DNA of 64,000 bases from Fibrobacter sp. UWB15 (GTDB lineage Bacteria; Fibrobacterota; Fibrobacteria; Fibrobacterales; Fibrobacteraceae): the NCBI RefSeq assembly GCF_900177705.1, contig NZ_FXBA01000005.1, positions 1 to 64,000 of the forward strand. Direction: 5' to 3'. The stretch's first letter is position 1, and each line of letters begins with the position of its first letter. Shown in pieces: positions 16,008-25,136 of this stretch. Under the pieces are notes generated by a model that saw only the letters and a list, made by a program, of their open reading frames with translations, did not search any database and was not told the DNA's origin. The position numbers and the translations under genes are program-made.

Positions 16008-16313
16008 TTGAATAAAGAAAAACTGAGTAAATTGATTCTGCGCATTGAGGCAACCATTGGCGTAATCGCCATGCTCATGGGAACAATCCTTACGGTTGCC
16101 GTTTGGAACGAGGGTTACTTTGTGGGCGCTATGATGATGATTGTCACGGGTGCAATCAGCGTATTTCTCGGGTTCAAGGAACTGGTGCAACCGAGCGACC
16201 ATGTGTTCCACTGGTTGCCGCTGTTCTATAAGATTGTGCGCCGTTCGTTCTTTTTCTTGAACGTGGTCTTGATCGGGCTTGTCATTTTGACGGTCGCCCC
16301 GATGCTAGAATAA
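16008..16313 (+). CDS. Small membrane protein of unknown function
   Basis: A 101-residue protein beginning with TTG; a weak GGGA lies 8 nt upstream. It has three hydrophobic segments (TIGVIAMLMGTILTVAVW, VGAMMMIVTGAISVFLGF, FFLNVVLIGLVILTVAPML). No family was recognised. It ends 1 bp before the stop of the convergent recG. The non-ATG start and lack of a clear ribosome site lower confidence, but hydrophobic periodicity and codon use look real. Confidence 0.55.
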   Translation: MNKEKLSKLILRIEATIGVIAMLMGTILTVAVWNEGYFVGAMMMIVTGAISVFLGFKELVQPSDHVFHWLPLFYKIVRRSFFFLNVVLIGLVILTVAPMLE

Positions 16314-16314
16314 A

Positions 16315-18363
16315 TTAGTGAACGCCGTCTTCGTTGGCGGATTTCTTTTCGCTATACCACAGCTGGATTTTTTCACGGGCGTCTTCATCGAAGGCGTCTT
16401 TGTCTTTTAGAATGTTTTCTGCCATCTGCAAAGTCTGTGCGATGAGTTCCTGGTCGGCAATCCAGTCGAACCAGCGGAATACCCAGCTGCCGCTCTGTTC
16501 GTTGCCTTCTAGATTGCCGGCGCCGCGAGTCTGCAAGTCGAGCTCTGCAATTTCAAAGCCGTCGTCGGTGTGGCTGAATTGGGTGAGGCGTTCCAGCGAA
16601 TTGGCGGCCGCTTCGCCATCGGGTAACATCAAGAAACACCAGGCCTGCATGTCCCCGCGGCCAACACGTCCGCGCAGCTGGTGCAGCTGCGCAAGCCCGA
16701 AACGGTCAGGCTGGTCGATTGCCATGATGTTTGCTTCGGGCACATTCACGCCGACTTCGATGACGGTTGTGGCCACAAGAATATGGACTTCTCCGGCGGC
16801 GAACCGCTTTAAAATGCCGTCGCGCTGCTCTTCGTCCATTTGACCGTGAATGCCTTCTACCACGACGCTGGAATCAAAGGCGCGGAGTTCGTTGACCACA
16901 TCTTCGACACTGCGGGCGTTGCCTTCGTCGTCGCTTCCAACGCGGCTTACAATCCAGTAGCACAAGTTTCCGCCCTTCGCCTCGCTGCAAATGAATTTCT
17001 TCATGTCGCCGCGCTTGTCGGGGCTTACAAGGCGCGTCTTCACGGGCTTTCGGCCTGCGGGTTTTTCTTTAATTGAAATCACTTGCAAGTCGCCGTACAA
17101 GGTCATGGCGAGGCTTCGGGGAATCGGGGTCGCGCTCATCACGAGCATGTCGGGGTATTCGCCCTTCGAAAGTAAGGCTTCGCGCTGGTTTACGCCAAAG
17201 CGGTGCTGTTCGTCGATAATCACGAATCCGAGTTTTGCAAAGGTTACGTCCTTCGAAAACAGCGCGTGCGTGCCAATCACCGCCTGGCAAAGTCCCATTT
17301 GCAGCTCGCCCAGAATCTGACGTTTCTCGGCGGCGGGGGTTGCCCCAACTAACAGTTGGATGCGCATTCCTGCTGCCTCAAAGAACGGCTTCATCTGCTT
17401 AAAGTGTTGCCTGGCCAAAATGTCGGTCGGCACCATCAATGCGCATTGCTCGCCAGCGCCGCACACGGCCAGCATGGCGAGCAGGGCAACCACCGTCTTG
17501 CCGCAGCCCACATCGCCTTGCAATAAGGCGTGGAACTGCTTTTTGCCGTTCAGGCCGTCGATAATGCGGTTCAGCGCCGCGTCCTGCCCGCCTGTTAAAT
17601 TAAAGGGGAGTCTCGACTTGGCGAGCATGACCTGGCCCAAGTCAATTTGCCTTTCGTGCCCGCGAACCTTCTGGTTCTCGCGTCGCTTCACCATGCGCAA
17701 GCAGAAGGGGAGCAGTTCCAAAACCTTGAGTTCACGCTTCGCCTTGCGAATTGAATCAAAGTCGGCAGGCTTGTGCAGAACGCGTAGATTGTTCAGTACC
17801 GCGTTAAAATGCAAATAGTCCGTTAGTTCCTTAGGGCAAATTCCAGAAATGGTCAGCGCCGGAAAATGAAAGACGACGCTGTACCAGTTACGGAGAGCCT
17901 TCTGCGTAATGCGCGCCTTGACCATGGCCTCGGTCATGGAATACACTGGCTGAATCTGCCCGCTGAATTGTTCGTCTTCGTCCATGGGCTGCATGTCGGG
18001 ATGTGTCATCTGGAGTCCGCGGTATTCGCCGACAACGCCCGTGGCTAGCCATCGAGTGCCCGGTTGCAAACGCCTACTTTGGTACGAGGCTCCCTTAAAG
18101 AATGTCAGCGTGATTTCGCCAGTGCCGTCGGCAAGGGTCGCCACAAATCGGCTGCCACGCCCACGAATGATGCCTCCGCGAATGATTTTGCCGATAACGA
18201 CGGCCCGTTCGCCCACATGCAAGTTTCCGATAGAACTGACCTTGGTCTGGTCCAGGTAGGTGCGCGGAATATTGTACAGAAAATCCGAAAGTGAAACGAT
18301 GCCTGCAGACTTGAGTGCCTCAAGGCTTTTCGGTCCCATTTTGGGAAGGTTGCTTAAGTCCAT
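16315..18363 (-). CDS. recG: ATP-dependent DNA helicase RecG
   Basis: A 682-residue RecG. The N-terminal wedge/OB domain includes the IPRTYLDQ segment. The helicase core has Walker A GDVGCGKT, the DEQH box IDEQHRFGV, MSATPIPRSLAMTLYGDL (motif III), and motif VI with QLHQLRGRVGRG. RecG remodels stalled forks and Holliday junctions. It starts 3 bp after the stop of the MCE gene, so the two form an operon. The length is normal for the family. Confidence 0.96.
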   Translation of the reverse strand: MDLSNLPKMGPKSLEALKSAGIVSLSDFLYNIPRTYLDQTKVSSIGNLHVGERAVVIGKIIRGGIIRGRGSRFVATLADGTGEITLTFFKGASYQSRRLQPGTRWLATGVVGEYRGLQMTHPDMQPMDEDEQFSGQIQPVYSMTEAMVKARITQKALRNWYSVVFHFPALTISGICPKELTDYLHFNAVLNNLRVLHKPADFDSIRKAKRELKVLELLPFCLRMVKRRENQKVRGHERQIDLGQVMLAKSRLPFNLTGGQDAALNRIIDGLNGKKQFHALLQGDVGCGKTVVALLAMLAVCGAGEQCALMVPTDILARQHFKQMKPFFEAAGMRIQLLVGATPAAEKRQILGELQMGLCQAVIGTHALFSKDVTFAKLGFVIIDEQHRFGVNQREALLSKGEYPDMLVMSATPIPRSLAMTLYGDLQVISIKEKPAGRKPVKTRLVSPDKRGDMKKFICSEAKGGNLCYWIVSRVGSDDEGNARSVEDVVNELRAFDSSVVVEGIHGQMDEEQRDGILKRFAAGEVHILVATTVIEVGVNVPEANIMAIDQPDRFGLAQLHQLRGRVGRGDMQAWCFLMLPDGEAAANSLERLTQFSHTDDGFEIAELDLQTRGAGNLEGNEQSGSWVFRWFDWIADQELIAQTLQMAENILKDKDAFDEDAREKIQLWYSEKKSANEDGVH

Positions 18364-18366
18364 GGC

Positions 18367-19374
18367 TTACTCGCTCTGGGCGGTTCCGTTCTGGGCTTTT
18401 TCGGCGCGTTCGCGGGCTTTTTCTCGGGCGGTCTTTCCGACAAGGTTCAGGTTTTTCCAAGCGAAGGGCTTGACCGGGTTGCCGTTTTCGTCAAGCATCT
18501 TGATACCCTTGGTGTCGATGGCGCGCACGATTTCGTTCAGCTTGGAGACCAGTTCGTTCACCTTGTCCACCGTTTCAGAAGAATAGAGGATCTTGCTGTA
18601 GAAGGGATCGGCTTCGATGCTATTGATAATATCGTTGGTTTTTTCGGCTCCTTCAGAAATCCGTTTCATGGCGTTTTCAGCCAGTTCCAATTTTTCGTTG
18701 ACCGTATTGGTAACTGTGACAATGGCGGAATCAGCCTGCTTGGTAATCACGAGCAAGTTCTTGCTTGCCACATCGGCCTGGGCAAAGAGGTTGTTTAGAG
18801 CCGGTTGCAAAGTCTGGAGAGCCCGTTCGGTATTGCTGAGGGTAACTTCGATGTTCTTGATGACGTATTCCACCAAGTCGCTTGCAGAACGGTGGGTGGA
18901 GTCTCCGTTGGTCACCAAGTAGATAATTTGGCGGATGGTTTCCACTTGGTCGTTAACGTTTTCGATGTAACGCAAAACTTCGGCAATGCCCGGTTCAAAA
19001 TGCCCTTGATGGATGTAACTGTCAGGGAGAACCTTTCCTGTCTTGGAAGGAATGATTTCTAGCCTGCGCTGGCCCATGATGGCGTAATTGGTGTTGTTGA
19101 ACTGGGTGCCTTCGCGAATCACGATGGGCTGGTTGAACTTGATTTCGACGCGGGCACGGTCGCCAAGCCACTGTACTTTGCCGATGGTTCCGACTGTGTA
19201 TCCGCGAATCACCACCTCGTCTTCGGGCTGCAGGGATCCCAGTTCATCGAAATCGACCTGGATAATGGTGGTGGCCTCATGGTGGGCGTCCCACATCGAA
19301 TAGGCGATAATCGCAAAAATGCTGAACAAGGCCAGGAGCGATATGTAGCCTAATGTCCGGTCGGAAATCTTCAT
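18367..19374 (-). CDS. MlaD/MCE-family protein
   Basis: A 335-residue protein with one N-terminal membrane helix (LGYISLLALFSIFAIIAYSMW) and an MCE domain at about residues 40-115 (VDFDELGSLQPEDEVVIRGYTVGTIGKV...). A long helical region from 130 to 290 follows, rich in Asn/Ile/Thr heptad-like patterns. MCE proteins carry phospholipids between the membranes, normally with MlaE permease and MlaF ATPase. Neither is in the window. The gene has a leaderless-type promoter and is followed by recG after 3 bp, an unusual pairing. The C-terminal 30 residues are charged. Confidence 0.88.
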   Translation of the reverse strand: MKISDRTLGYISLLALFSIFAIIAYSMWDAHHEATTIIQVDFDELGSLQPEDEVVIRGYTVGTIGKVQWLGDRARVEIKFNQPIVIREGTQFNNTNYAIMGQRRLEIIPSKTGKVLPDSYIHQGHFEPGIAEVLRYIENVNDQVETIRQIIYLVTNGDSTHRSASDLVEYVIKNIEVTLSNTERALQTLQPALNNLFAQADVASKNLLVITKQADSAIVTVTNTVNEKLELAENAMKRISEGAEKTNDIINSIEADPFYSKILYSSETVDKVNELVSKLNEIVRAIDTKGIKMLDENGNPVKPFAWKNLNLVGKTAREKARERAEKAQNGTAQSE

Positions 19375-19381
19375 GGTCGAG

Positions 19382-19387
19382 AATATA
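19382..19387 (-). promoter_or_regulatory. -10 box of the MCE gene, predicted leaderless
   Basis: On the minus strand TATATT ends seven bases before the ATG at 19374. No ribosome site. The minisatellite at 19396-19479 fills the -35 region. Confidence 0.6.
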
Positions 19388-19395
19388 GTAAAATA

Positions 19396-19479
19396 GTAGA
19401 CGGTAGGAAGTAGACGGTAGGAAGTAGACGGTAGGAAGTAGACGGTAGGAAGTAGACAGTAGGAAGTAGACAGTAGGTG
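19396..19479 (-). repeat. 14-bp minisatellite, six units
   Basis: Six units of GTAGACGGTAGGAA (plus strand) run head to tail with period 14: four identical, then two variants with CAG. Degenerate units continue to about 19500. Read on the coding strand of the MCE gene it is a CTAC-rich pyrimidine array leading to the -10 box. Confidence 0.92.
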
Positions 19480-19501
19480 GTAGGCTGTTGGCGGATGGTG
19501 G

Positions 19502-20800
19502 TTAGTGATGTAGGTTTCCTAGCACGCGTTCTATTTCGTCCATGTCGGTTATGTTTGCTTGTACAAGGCGCTTGGCGTTCTCGTACAAGGTTCCGTCTAC
19601 GTAATTGCCGTCGGGCTTGAGGATTTCTACAACCGCCCTCCGACCCGAATAAGGAAGTCCTTGGGCCGGGCGGCAGCGTACCAGGCGTTGCGCCATAATG
19701 CCAAGGAGCGATTCCTGCAGGGCCGTTCGTGAAACGCCCAAGTCTTCGAGGCGGGTGAAACCGGCCTTGGCTGAATTCGTGTGAAGCGTTGAGACGACCA
19801 AGTGACCGGTTTGCGCAGCGCGGAGGGCGATTTGCGCCGTTTCCTTGTCGCGGATTTCCCCTACCATGATCACGTCGGGGTCCTGGCGCAATATGGCCCG
19901 GAGCGCTACGGCAAAAGTGAATCCGCATTTTTCGTTTACCTGCACCTGAGACACACTTTCTAGCGGATACTCTACTGGGTCTTCAATCGTTGTCACGTTG
20001 ATTTGCCTATGCACGATTTCTTGCAAACCGGCGTGGAGCGTAGTCGTCTTCCCGGACCCAGTCGGCCCAGTTACCAGGAACAATCCCTGCGGGCTATGGA
20101 ATACTTTCCGCAAAAACTCAAGATTCCTTGAACTCAAACGCAGTGATTCCAGCCTTGAGTATGGTTCGCTTTCAAGGCGTGAAAACGCAATCGGGCTACC
20201 CGCTGTCGGTAAAATCCGGAGCACCGCTTTTTCGCCCCCCTGTACAGGGAGCGTGCTCACACGAATGTTTGCCGAATGCTTAAAACCCTCGAAATGAAAA
20301 GATCCGTCATGAGGAATTCTTTTGTCTGTAATGTCGATCTCCGAAAGAATCTTCAGCCGGACTAAAACCGGTTCCCCAATCCATAAAGGCAAACTCTTAT
20401 AATCGTTCAGCAATCCGTCTTGCCGCAGCCTTACACGAAACGCTTGTGACGCAGGCTCCAGGTGAATATCGGTCGCCTTTAAATCAATCGCCTGCTCAAT
20501 CAGGTTGTCGACCAAATTCACGATCGGTTCGGATTCCCAAGAGGCGTTTTGCGCATTCTCGGGCTTCAAAAGAACCTCTTCTAGGCCGTCCGTATTCTGG
20601 CTAAGAATCTGGTGAATTTCGGCCTTGCTCCTGATGCAGGCTTGTATAGGCTCGCCAAGCTCCGTTCGCACCTTCTGCAACAAGAAATCGTCGCTGTCAT
20701 CCGTGACTGCAATAGGGAAGGGCTGATGCGAGTCGCTCAAGTAGCCGAGTAAGGCGACATTGTGCTCGCGACACCATTTCGTAGAAAGTAAAGGTTCCAT
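19502..20800 (-). CDS. GspE/PilB-type secretion ATPase (short form)
   Basis: A 432-residue type II secretion/type IV pilus ATPase. Present are the N2 domain (ATDIHLEPASQAFRVRLRQDG), Walker A GPTGSGKTTT, the Asp box TIEDPVEY, Walker B with RQDPDVIMVGEIRD, and the His box GHLVVSTLHTN. The N1 domain is shortened. The tetracysteine zinc motif usual in GspE/PilB is missing: the matching region reads RCRPAQGLPYSGRRAVVEIL. It probably powers pilus or T2SS-like assembly, but no secretin, pilin or GspF gene is nearby. The ATG at 20800 is chosen over a frame starting 42 bp upstream; a weak TTATTT box lies seven bases before it. Confidence 0.88.
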   Translation of the reverse strand: MEPLLSTKWCREHNVALLGYLSDSHQPFPIAVTDDSDDFLLQKVRTELGEPIQACIRSKAEIHQILSQNTDGLEEVLLKPENAQNASWESEPIVNLVDNLIEQAIDLKATDIHLEPASQAFRVRLRQDGLLNDYKSLPLWIGEPVLVRLKILSEIDITDKRIPHDGSFHFEGFKHSANIRVSTLPVQGGEKAVLRILPTAGSPIAFSRLESEPYSRLESLRLSSRNLEFLRKVFHSPQGLFLVTGPTGSGKTTTLHAGLQEIVHRQINVTTIEDPVEYPLESVSQVQVNEKCGFTFAVALRAILRQDPDVIMVGEIRDKETAQIALRAAQTGHLVVSTLHTNSAKAGFTRLEDLGVSRTALQESLLGIMAQRLVRCRPAQGLPYSGRRAVVEILKPDGNYVDGTLYENAKRLVQANITDMDEIERVLGNLHH

Positions 20801-20850
20801 ACCGCGAAAATAAAAAACATTCCCGCTCAAGCGTGCAAACACGTGATTGC

Positions 20851-20888
20851 AAAAAAAACAAAAAGTCCCGGTCGTGCGACCGAGACTT
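20851..20888 (-). terminator. Terminator of the RND efflux operon
   Basis: On the minus strand AAGTC-CGGTCG arms pair around a short loop and are followed by a T-rich run. It lies 25 bp after the RND stop. Confidence 0.75.
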
Positions 20889-20912
20889 ACTTCTCTCTCT
20901 ATTGTCTAAATC

Positions 20913-23900
20913 TTATGCCTTGTGGCGCTGTAAATTCTTCTTGATGTTTCCGGCTTTCTTTTTCGCCTTGTGGAAGATGGCGTTCGGGAGCCAGAAGAAG
21001 GTCGGCACCAGGTACATGGTAAGGATTGCAGACACAATCAAACCACCCACAGAGGCAATACCCATCGGCTGCGTCATGGCGGCCACGTTACCACCGAGGG
21101 CGAATGCCAGCGGAAGCTGGGCCACCACAGAGGCAAACGTTGCAAGTACAATCGGCTGGAACTTGGTTTCGCCTGCGGTCATAATGGCAGATCGTCTGCC
21201 CATAGCGCCACTTCGTAGCAGTCGGTTTGCTTCGTCAAGCAATAGAATGGCGTTGTTCACCACCACACCGATAAGCATCACGATAGCCATGAGAGCAATC
21301 ATCGAAAGTGCCTTGCCGGTAAAGATAAGGGAAAGAATCACGCCTATAGCACCCATCGGGATGGTTGTCATGATAATGAACGGCTGCGCAAAACTTTCGA
21401 GGAGAGCAATCAACAGAATGTAGGTGAGGATGATAGCCATCAGGATAGCGGTCTTGAATTCGTCCACCATGTCATTCTGCATGTCTGCGTTACCGCCAAA
21501 GCCGAACGAAATTCCTTCGGGAACTTGATCCTTCATTTCTGCGGCGAGCGCTCCGACCTTGCCCATGATTTCACCAGTCGTGTGTCCAGGCAACAAGTTC
21601 ATCGAAACGTCAACACGTCTCATCTTGCGCTTACGGTCAATACGGGTCGGGCCTGCACCGTCTTCGATAAAGAAGAGTTCGTTAGCGTTCACATAACCCT
21701 TGGGGGTCAAAATCGGGAGGTTTTCGATGTCTACGTGGCTTTGACGGTCTTTTTCCATCATGCGCACATACACGTCATATTCTTCACCGTCGTCGGTATA
21801 CTGGCCGGCTTCATAACCGCTCACGGCAATGTAGTTGTAGTTGGCGGCGGTCTTGAGCGTAATGCCGTAATCAGCGAGAGCCTGGCGGTTCGGGATAAGT
21901 CGGATTTCTGGCTTACCTGCTTCGTAACTCATCTTCACGTCGACGACACCTTCGATGGTTTCCTTGATTTTATCCATCACGATTTCGGAAGCCTTCACCA
22001 CGGAGTCTGCATGCAGACCGCTCACTTCGAGCACCACGTCGCCAGCGGAGTTGTTCTGCATTTCAGAAGCGGAAGTAGACTTGATCGAAATAAATGCATC
22101 AGGAATATTTGCAAGGTAGGGACGCAGTGAGTCGACGATGTCGTCGGTGCTACGGGTACGTCCTTCCCAGTCCTTCAGGAGCTTTACGCGCATGGTAGCC
22201 TGGTTTACGGTCGTAAAACCGTTAGAACCACCCACGTTCATGCTGTAATGCACGATTTCGGGAACGCCCTTGACCCGCTCTTCAATAATTCGTGCTACGC
22301 TGTCGGTGGTTTCAATGTTAGTACCCACAGGCATTTCGAGCTTCACCGAAATCATGCCCTGGTCTTGTTTCGGCATCACTTCGACGGTCAAGAAGTTCTT
22401 CGCAAGAACACCCACAAAGAAAATTCCTGCGCCAAGTGCAACGACTTGGAATATAACACCCGGAACAGAAAGGCAGAACGAAAGGGTCTTGAGGTATACA
22501 AAGCGAATTCCATTCAAGGCCTTGGGGAAGAGGGAGAGGATCCGGTCGAGAATCGAGGGCTTTTCTTCGATAATGTTTCCGTTTTCGTCTTTCTTCTTGC
22601 CCTTGAACAAGTAGGCTGCCATGAGCGGTGTCAAGGTGAAAGTCACCAAGAGCGACACGAAGGTTGCAAACACCATGGTCAGACCGAACGTTCTAAAGAA
22701 GATACCGGCAATGGACTTCATGAAGGCAATCGGCACGAACACGCAAACGTTGGTGAGTGTCGAAGCCATGATGGCGACCATGATTTCACTGGTGCCTCGG
22801 TAAGCAGCTTCTTTCGGGTCAAGTCCAAGTTTTAATTTTTCGTTAATGTTTTCAAGCACCACGATAGAGTTCGTCACCAACAGACCCACGGAACTCGACA
22901 GAGCCATGAGCGACATCATGTTGATGCCAAAGCCCGCAAAATACATAAGGGTAAATGCACCAATCACGGAAATCGGCATCGTAAGGGCCGCAATGAACAT
23001 GGTCGAGAACTTGCCGAGGAACAAGAGCAAAAGTCCAGCCGTAAGGCCGATTGCGATAATGATATTCTGAATCACGTTATCGATAGCTTCGTTCACTGCT
23101 TCGGACTTGTCGTAAACCAGGTGAAGTTCGAATCCTTCGGGGAGTGTTTGCTGAATCTGGGCCATGCGCTTGAGCACGCCTCTTGAAACTTCAACCACGT
23201 TAGCGTCGGAACGCTTCTTGATATCGAGTGAAACAGAGTTCGTTCCGTTGAAGCGAGAAGCAGAAGTAATCGATTCAACCGTATCCTTGACTTCAGCGAT
23301 TTCAGAAAGCTTGATTACGCCTGTTTGGGTCGGAATATCCAGGTCGCGCATTTCGTCGAGGCTGGTGAACTTACCTGCGGTACGCACCGTCGTATTCTTG
23401 TGCTTGCCGATGACTTCACCGATCGGGTTATTGACGTTAGCTTGTCCGAAAATTCCCATGATGGTCGCAATGTCTACATTGCGGTCAATCATTTTGTCCT
23501 TGTCAAGTTCAATGGAAATCTGGCGTGTGGTACCACCGAAAAGGTCAACGCTTGCCACACCCGGAACAGAAGTGAACAGCGGTTCGATTTCGTCTTCCAC
23601 CTTCTGGCGGAGTTCCGTGGAGTTGAGCGGTCCGGTAAACGAAATGGACATGATGGCGGCACCGTTAATGTCCACCTTCGAAATAATCGGGGCCTGCACG
23701 GCATCCGGGAAGTCGGCTGCGGCAAGTTCAATCTTGGAACGCACGTCGTTTGCTGCCACGTCCACGTTGATACCCATGTTGAACATGGCGACCACGATAC
23801 CGTAGTTTTCAAGGCATATCGACTGCACGTAGTCGATACCGTCCACCAGTTCCACCTGTTCTTCGATAGGCTTGATGATGGTCGTTTCGATTTCTTCGGG

Positions 23901-24059
23901 GTTTGCACCCGGATAGATGATGGTACCGGTGACCACGGGGACGTCGAATTTCGGCATCAGGTCCACCACCATCATGCTGTAGGTGTAGAGACCGAAAACC
24001 ACCACGGTCAAAATGACCATGAGCATGGTTATCGGTTTATAGATACTGGCCTTAATCAT
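20913..24059 (-). CDS. RND efflux transporter (AcrB-like inner-membrane pump)
   Basis: A 1048-residue RND permease, full length, with two six-helix repeats and porter/docking loops. The N-terminus (ASIYKPITMLMVILTVVVFGLYTYSMMVVDLMPKFDVPVV) and GANPEEIE are typical. The TM4 segment reads GLLVTNSIVVLENI, so the first of the two AcrB proton-relay aspartates is Thr and the second Asn. In TM10 the relay lysine is Asn (GVVVNNAILLLDEA). It is the last gene of a TolC-MFP-RND operon, 13 bp after the fusion protein. Substrates are unknown. Confidence 0.95.
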   Translation of the reverse strand: MIKASIYKPITMLMVILTVVVFGLYTYSMMVVDLMPKFDVPVVTGTIIYPGANPEEIETTIIKPIEEQVELVDGIDYVQSICLENYGIVVAMFNMGINVDVAANDVRSKIELAAADFPDAVQAPIISKVDINGAAIMSISFTGPLNSTELRQKVEDEIEPLFTSVPGVASVDLFGGTTRQISIELDKDKMIDRNVDIATIMGIFGQANVNNPIGEVIGKHKNTTVRTAGKFTSLDEMRDLDIPTQTGVIKLSEIAEVKDTVESITSASRFNGTNSVSLDIKKRSDANVVEVSRGVLKRMAQIQQTLPEGFELHLVYDKSEAVNEAIDNVIQNIIIAIGLTAGLLLLFLGKFSTMFIAALTMPISVIGAFTLMYFAGFGINMMSLMALSSSVGLLVTNSIVVLENINEKLKLGLDPKEAAYRGTSEIMVAIMASTLTNVCVFVPIAFMKSIAGIFFRTFGLTMVFATFVSLLVTFTLTPLMAAYLFKGKKKDENGNIIEEKPSILDRILSLFPKALNGIRFVYLKTLSFCLSVPGVIFQVVALGAGIFFVGVLAKNFLTVEVMPKQDQGMISVKLEMPVGTNIETTDSVARIIEERVKGVPEIVHYSMNVGGSNGFTTVNQATMRVKLLKDWEGRTRSTDDIVDSLRPYLANIPDAFISIKSTSASEMQNNSAGDVVLEVSGLHADSVVKASEIVMDKIKETIEGVVDVKMSYEAGKPEIRLIPNRQALADYGITLKTAANYNYIAVSGYEAGQYTDDGEEYDVYVRMMEKDRQSHVDIENLPILTPKGYVNANELFFIEDGAGPTRIDRKRKMRRVDVSMNLLPGHTTGEIMGKVGALAAEMKDQVPEGISFGFGGNADMQNDMVDEFKTAILMAIILTYILLIALLESFAQPFIIMTTIPMGAIGVILSLIFTGKALSMIALMAIVMLIGVVVNNAILLLDEANRLLRSGAMGRRSAIMTAGETKFQPIVLATFASVVAQLPLAFALGGNVAAMTQPMGIASVGGLIVSAILTMYLVPTFFWLPNAIFHKAKKKAGNIKKNLQRHKA

Positions 24060-24072
24060 TCAGAATCATCTC

Positions 24073-25116
24073 CTATTCAACGATCAGCACTTTGTCGCCG
24101 TCGTTCATCTTGGACTGGCCTTCGACAATCACGGTTTCGCCACCTTCAAGGCCTTCGGTAATCTGTACTTCGTTCTTGGTCTGCACGCCAAGCTTCACGA
24201 TCTTGCGGAGAGCCTTTCCTTCGGGGGTAACGGTCCAAATGGCGTTAATGCCATTGCGGTAAACGATTGCTTCGGCAGGAATCACGATGCCTTCCACCTG
24301 GCGGGCGTCGAGTTCTGCGGTCACGTACATGCCGGGCAGGAGCTTCTTGGCCTTGTTGTCGAACGTAATTTCAACCGGGAAGAAGTGGGTTGTCGGGTCT
24401 GCTGCGAGCGGAATCAGAGTCACCTTACCCGTGAACGTTTCGTCGGCGACAGTGACTTTGGCAGATGCCCCCTTCTTGAAGAATCCGATGTCCTTGCTGG
24501 TGATGTTCAGCTTCAAGATAACCTTGTTGAGCTTTGCAATGGTTGCAAACTGAGCGCCCTGTCCCGGAGTCTGGCCTACCTTGAACTTGATTTCGGTCAC
24601 CACGCCTGCTTCAGGAGCAAGAATCAAAGTGGCACGGCGGGCGGTTTCAAGTCCCATCTTTGCGACCTTGAGTTGCATTTCCTGGCTGTCCATGTCCTGT
24701 TGGCTAATGCCGCCCTTGGCATGGAGTTCACGCATGCGTTCAGTTGCTTTTTCAAGAACGGCAATCTTTTCTTGTGCTTCCTGGTACTGGGTGTTGTCGC
24801 CCGTAAAGAGGTATTCGGCGATTACCTGATCCTTCTGGACGGTGGAGCCGACCTGTACGTTGATCTTTGCAATCGGGTCGCCCATTTTGCAGATGGCGCT
24901 GTTCTGGTTGATACCCTGGATGGTGCCGCTGAACTTGCGGACGTCGGTGAGCTTTGCGGAGCCGGCCTTTACCACGCGGGCGGGCTTACCCTTTTCTTTC
25001 TGAATTTCTTCGATAGTCGATGCCTTCTTTTCGGCATTTTCTTCTTTCTTGTCGCAGGCGACAAGCATCAGCGATGCGACAGCGATTGTCAGGAGGGTTT
25101 TAACTGTCTTGTTCAT
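24073..25116 (-). CDS. RND efflux periplasmic adaptor (membrane fusion lipoprotein)
   Basis: A 347-residue MFP. The signal peptide ends in LMLVAC (lipobox, C21), so it is inner-membrane anchored. A lipoyl/barrel-sandwich part (NSAICKMGDPIAKINVQVGSTVQKDQVIAEY and ILAPEAGVVTEIKFKVGQTPGQG) flanks a short helical hairpin. Beta-barrel and membrane-proximal domains follow, ending GETVIVEGQSKMNDGDKVLIVE. It links the TolC protein to the RND pump. It is the middle gene of the operon. Confidence 0.95.
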   Translation of the reverse strand: MNKTVKTLLTIAVASLMLVACDKKEENAEKKASTIEEIQKEKGKPARVVKAGSAKLTDVRKFSGTIQGINQNSAICKMGDPIAKINVQVGSTVQKDQVIAEYLFTGDNTQYQEAQEKIAVLEKATERMRELHAKGGISQQDMDSQEMQLKVAKMGLETARRATLILAPEAGVVTEIKFKVGQTPGQGAQFATIAKLNKVILKLNITSKDIGFFKKGASAKVTVADETFTGKVTLIPLAADPTTHFFPVEITFDNKAKKLLPGMYVTAELDARQVEGIVIPAEAIVYRNGINAIWTVTPEGKALRKIVKLGVQTKNEVQITEGLEGGETVIVEGQSKMNDGDKVLIVE

Positions 25117-25136
25117 TTCTTTCCTCGTCTCTCTTA

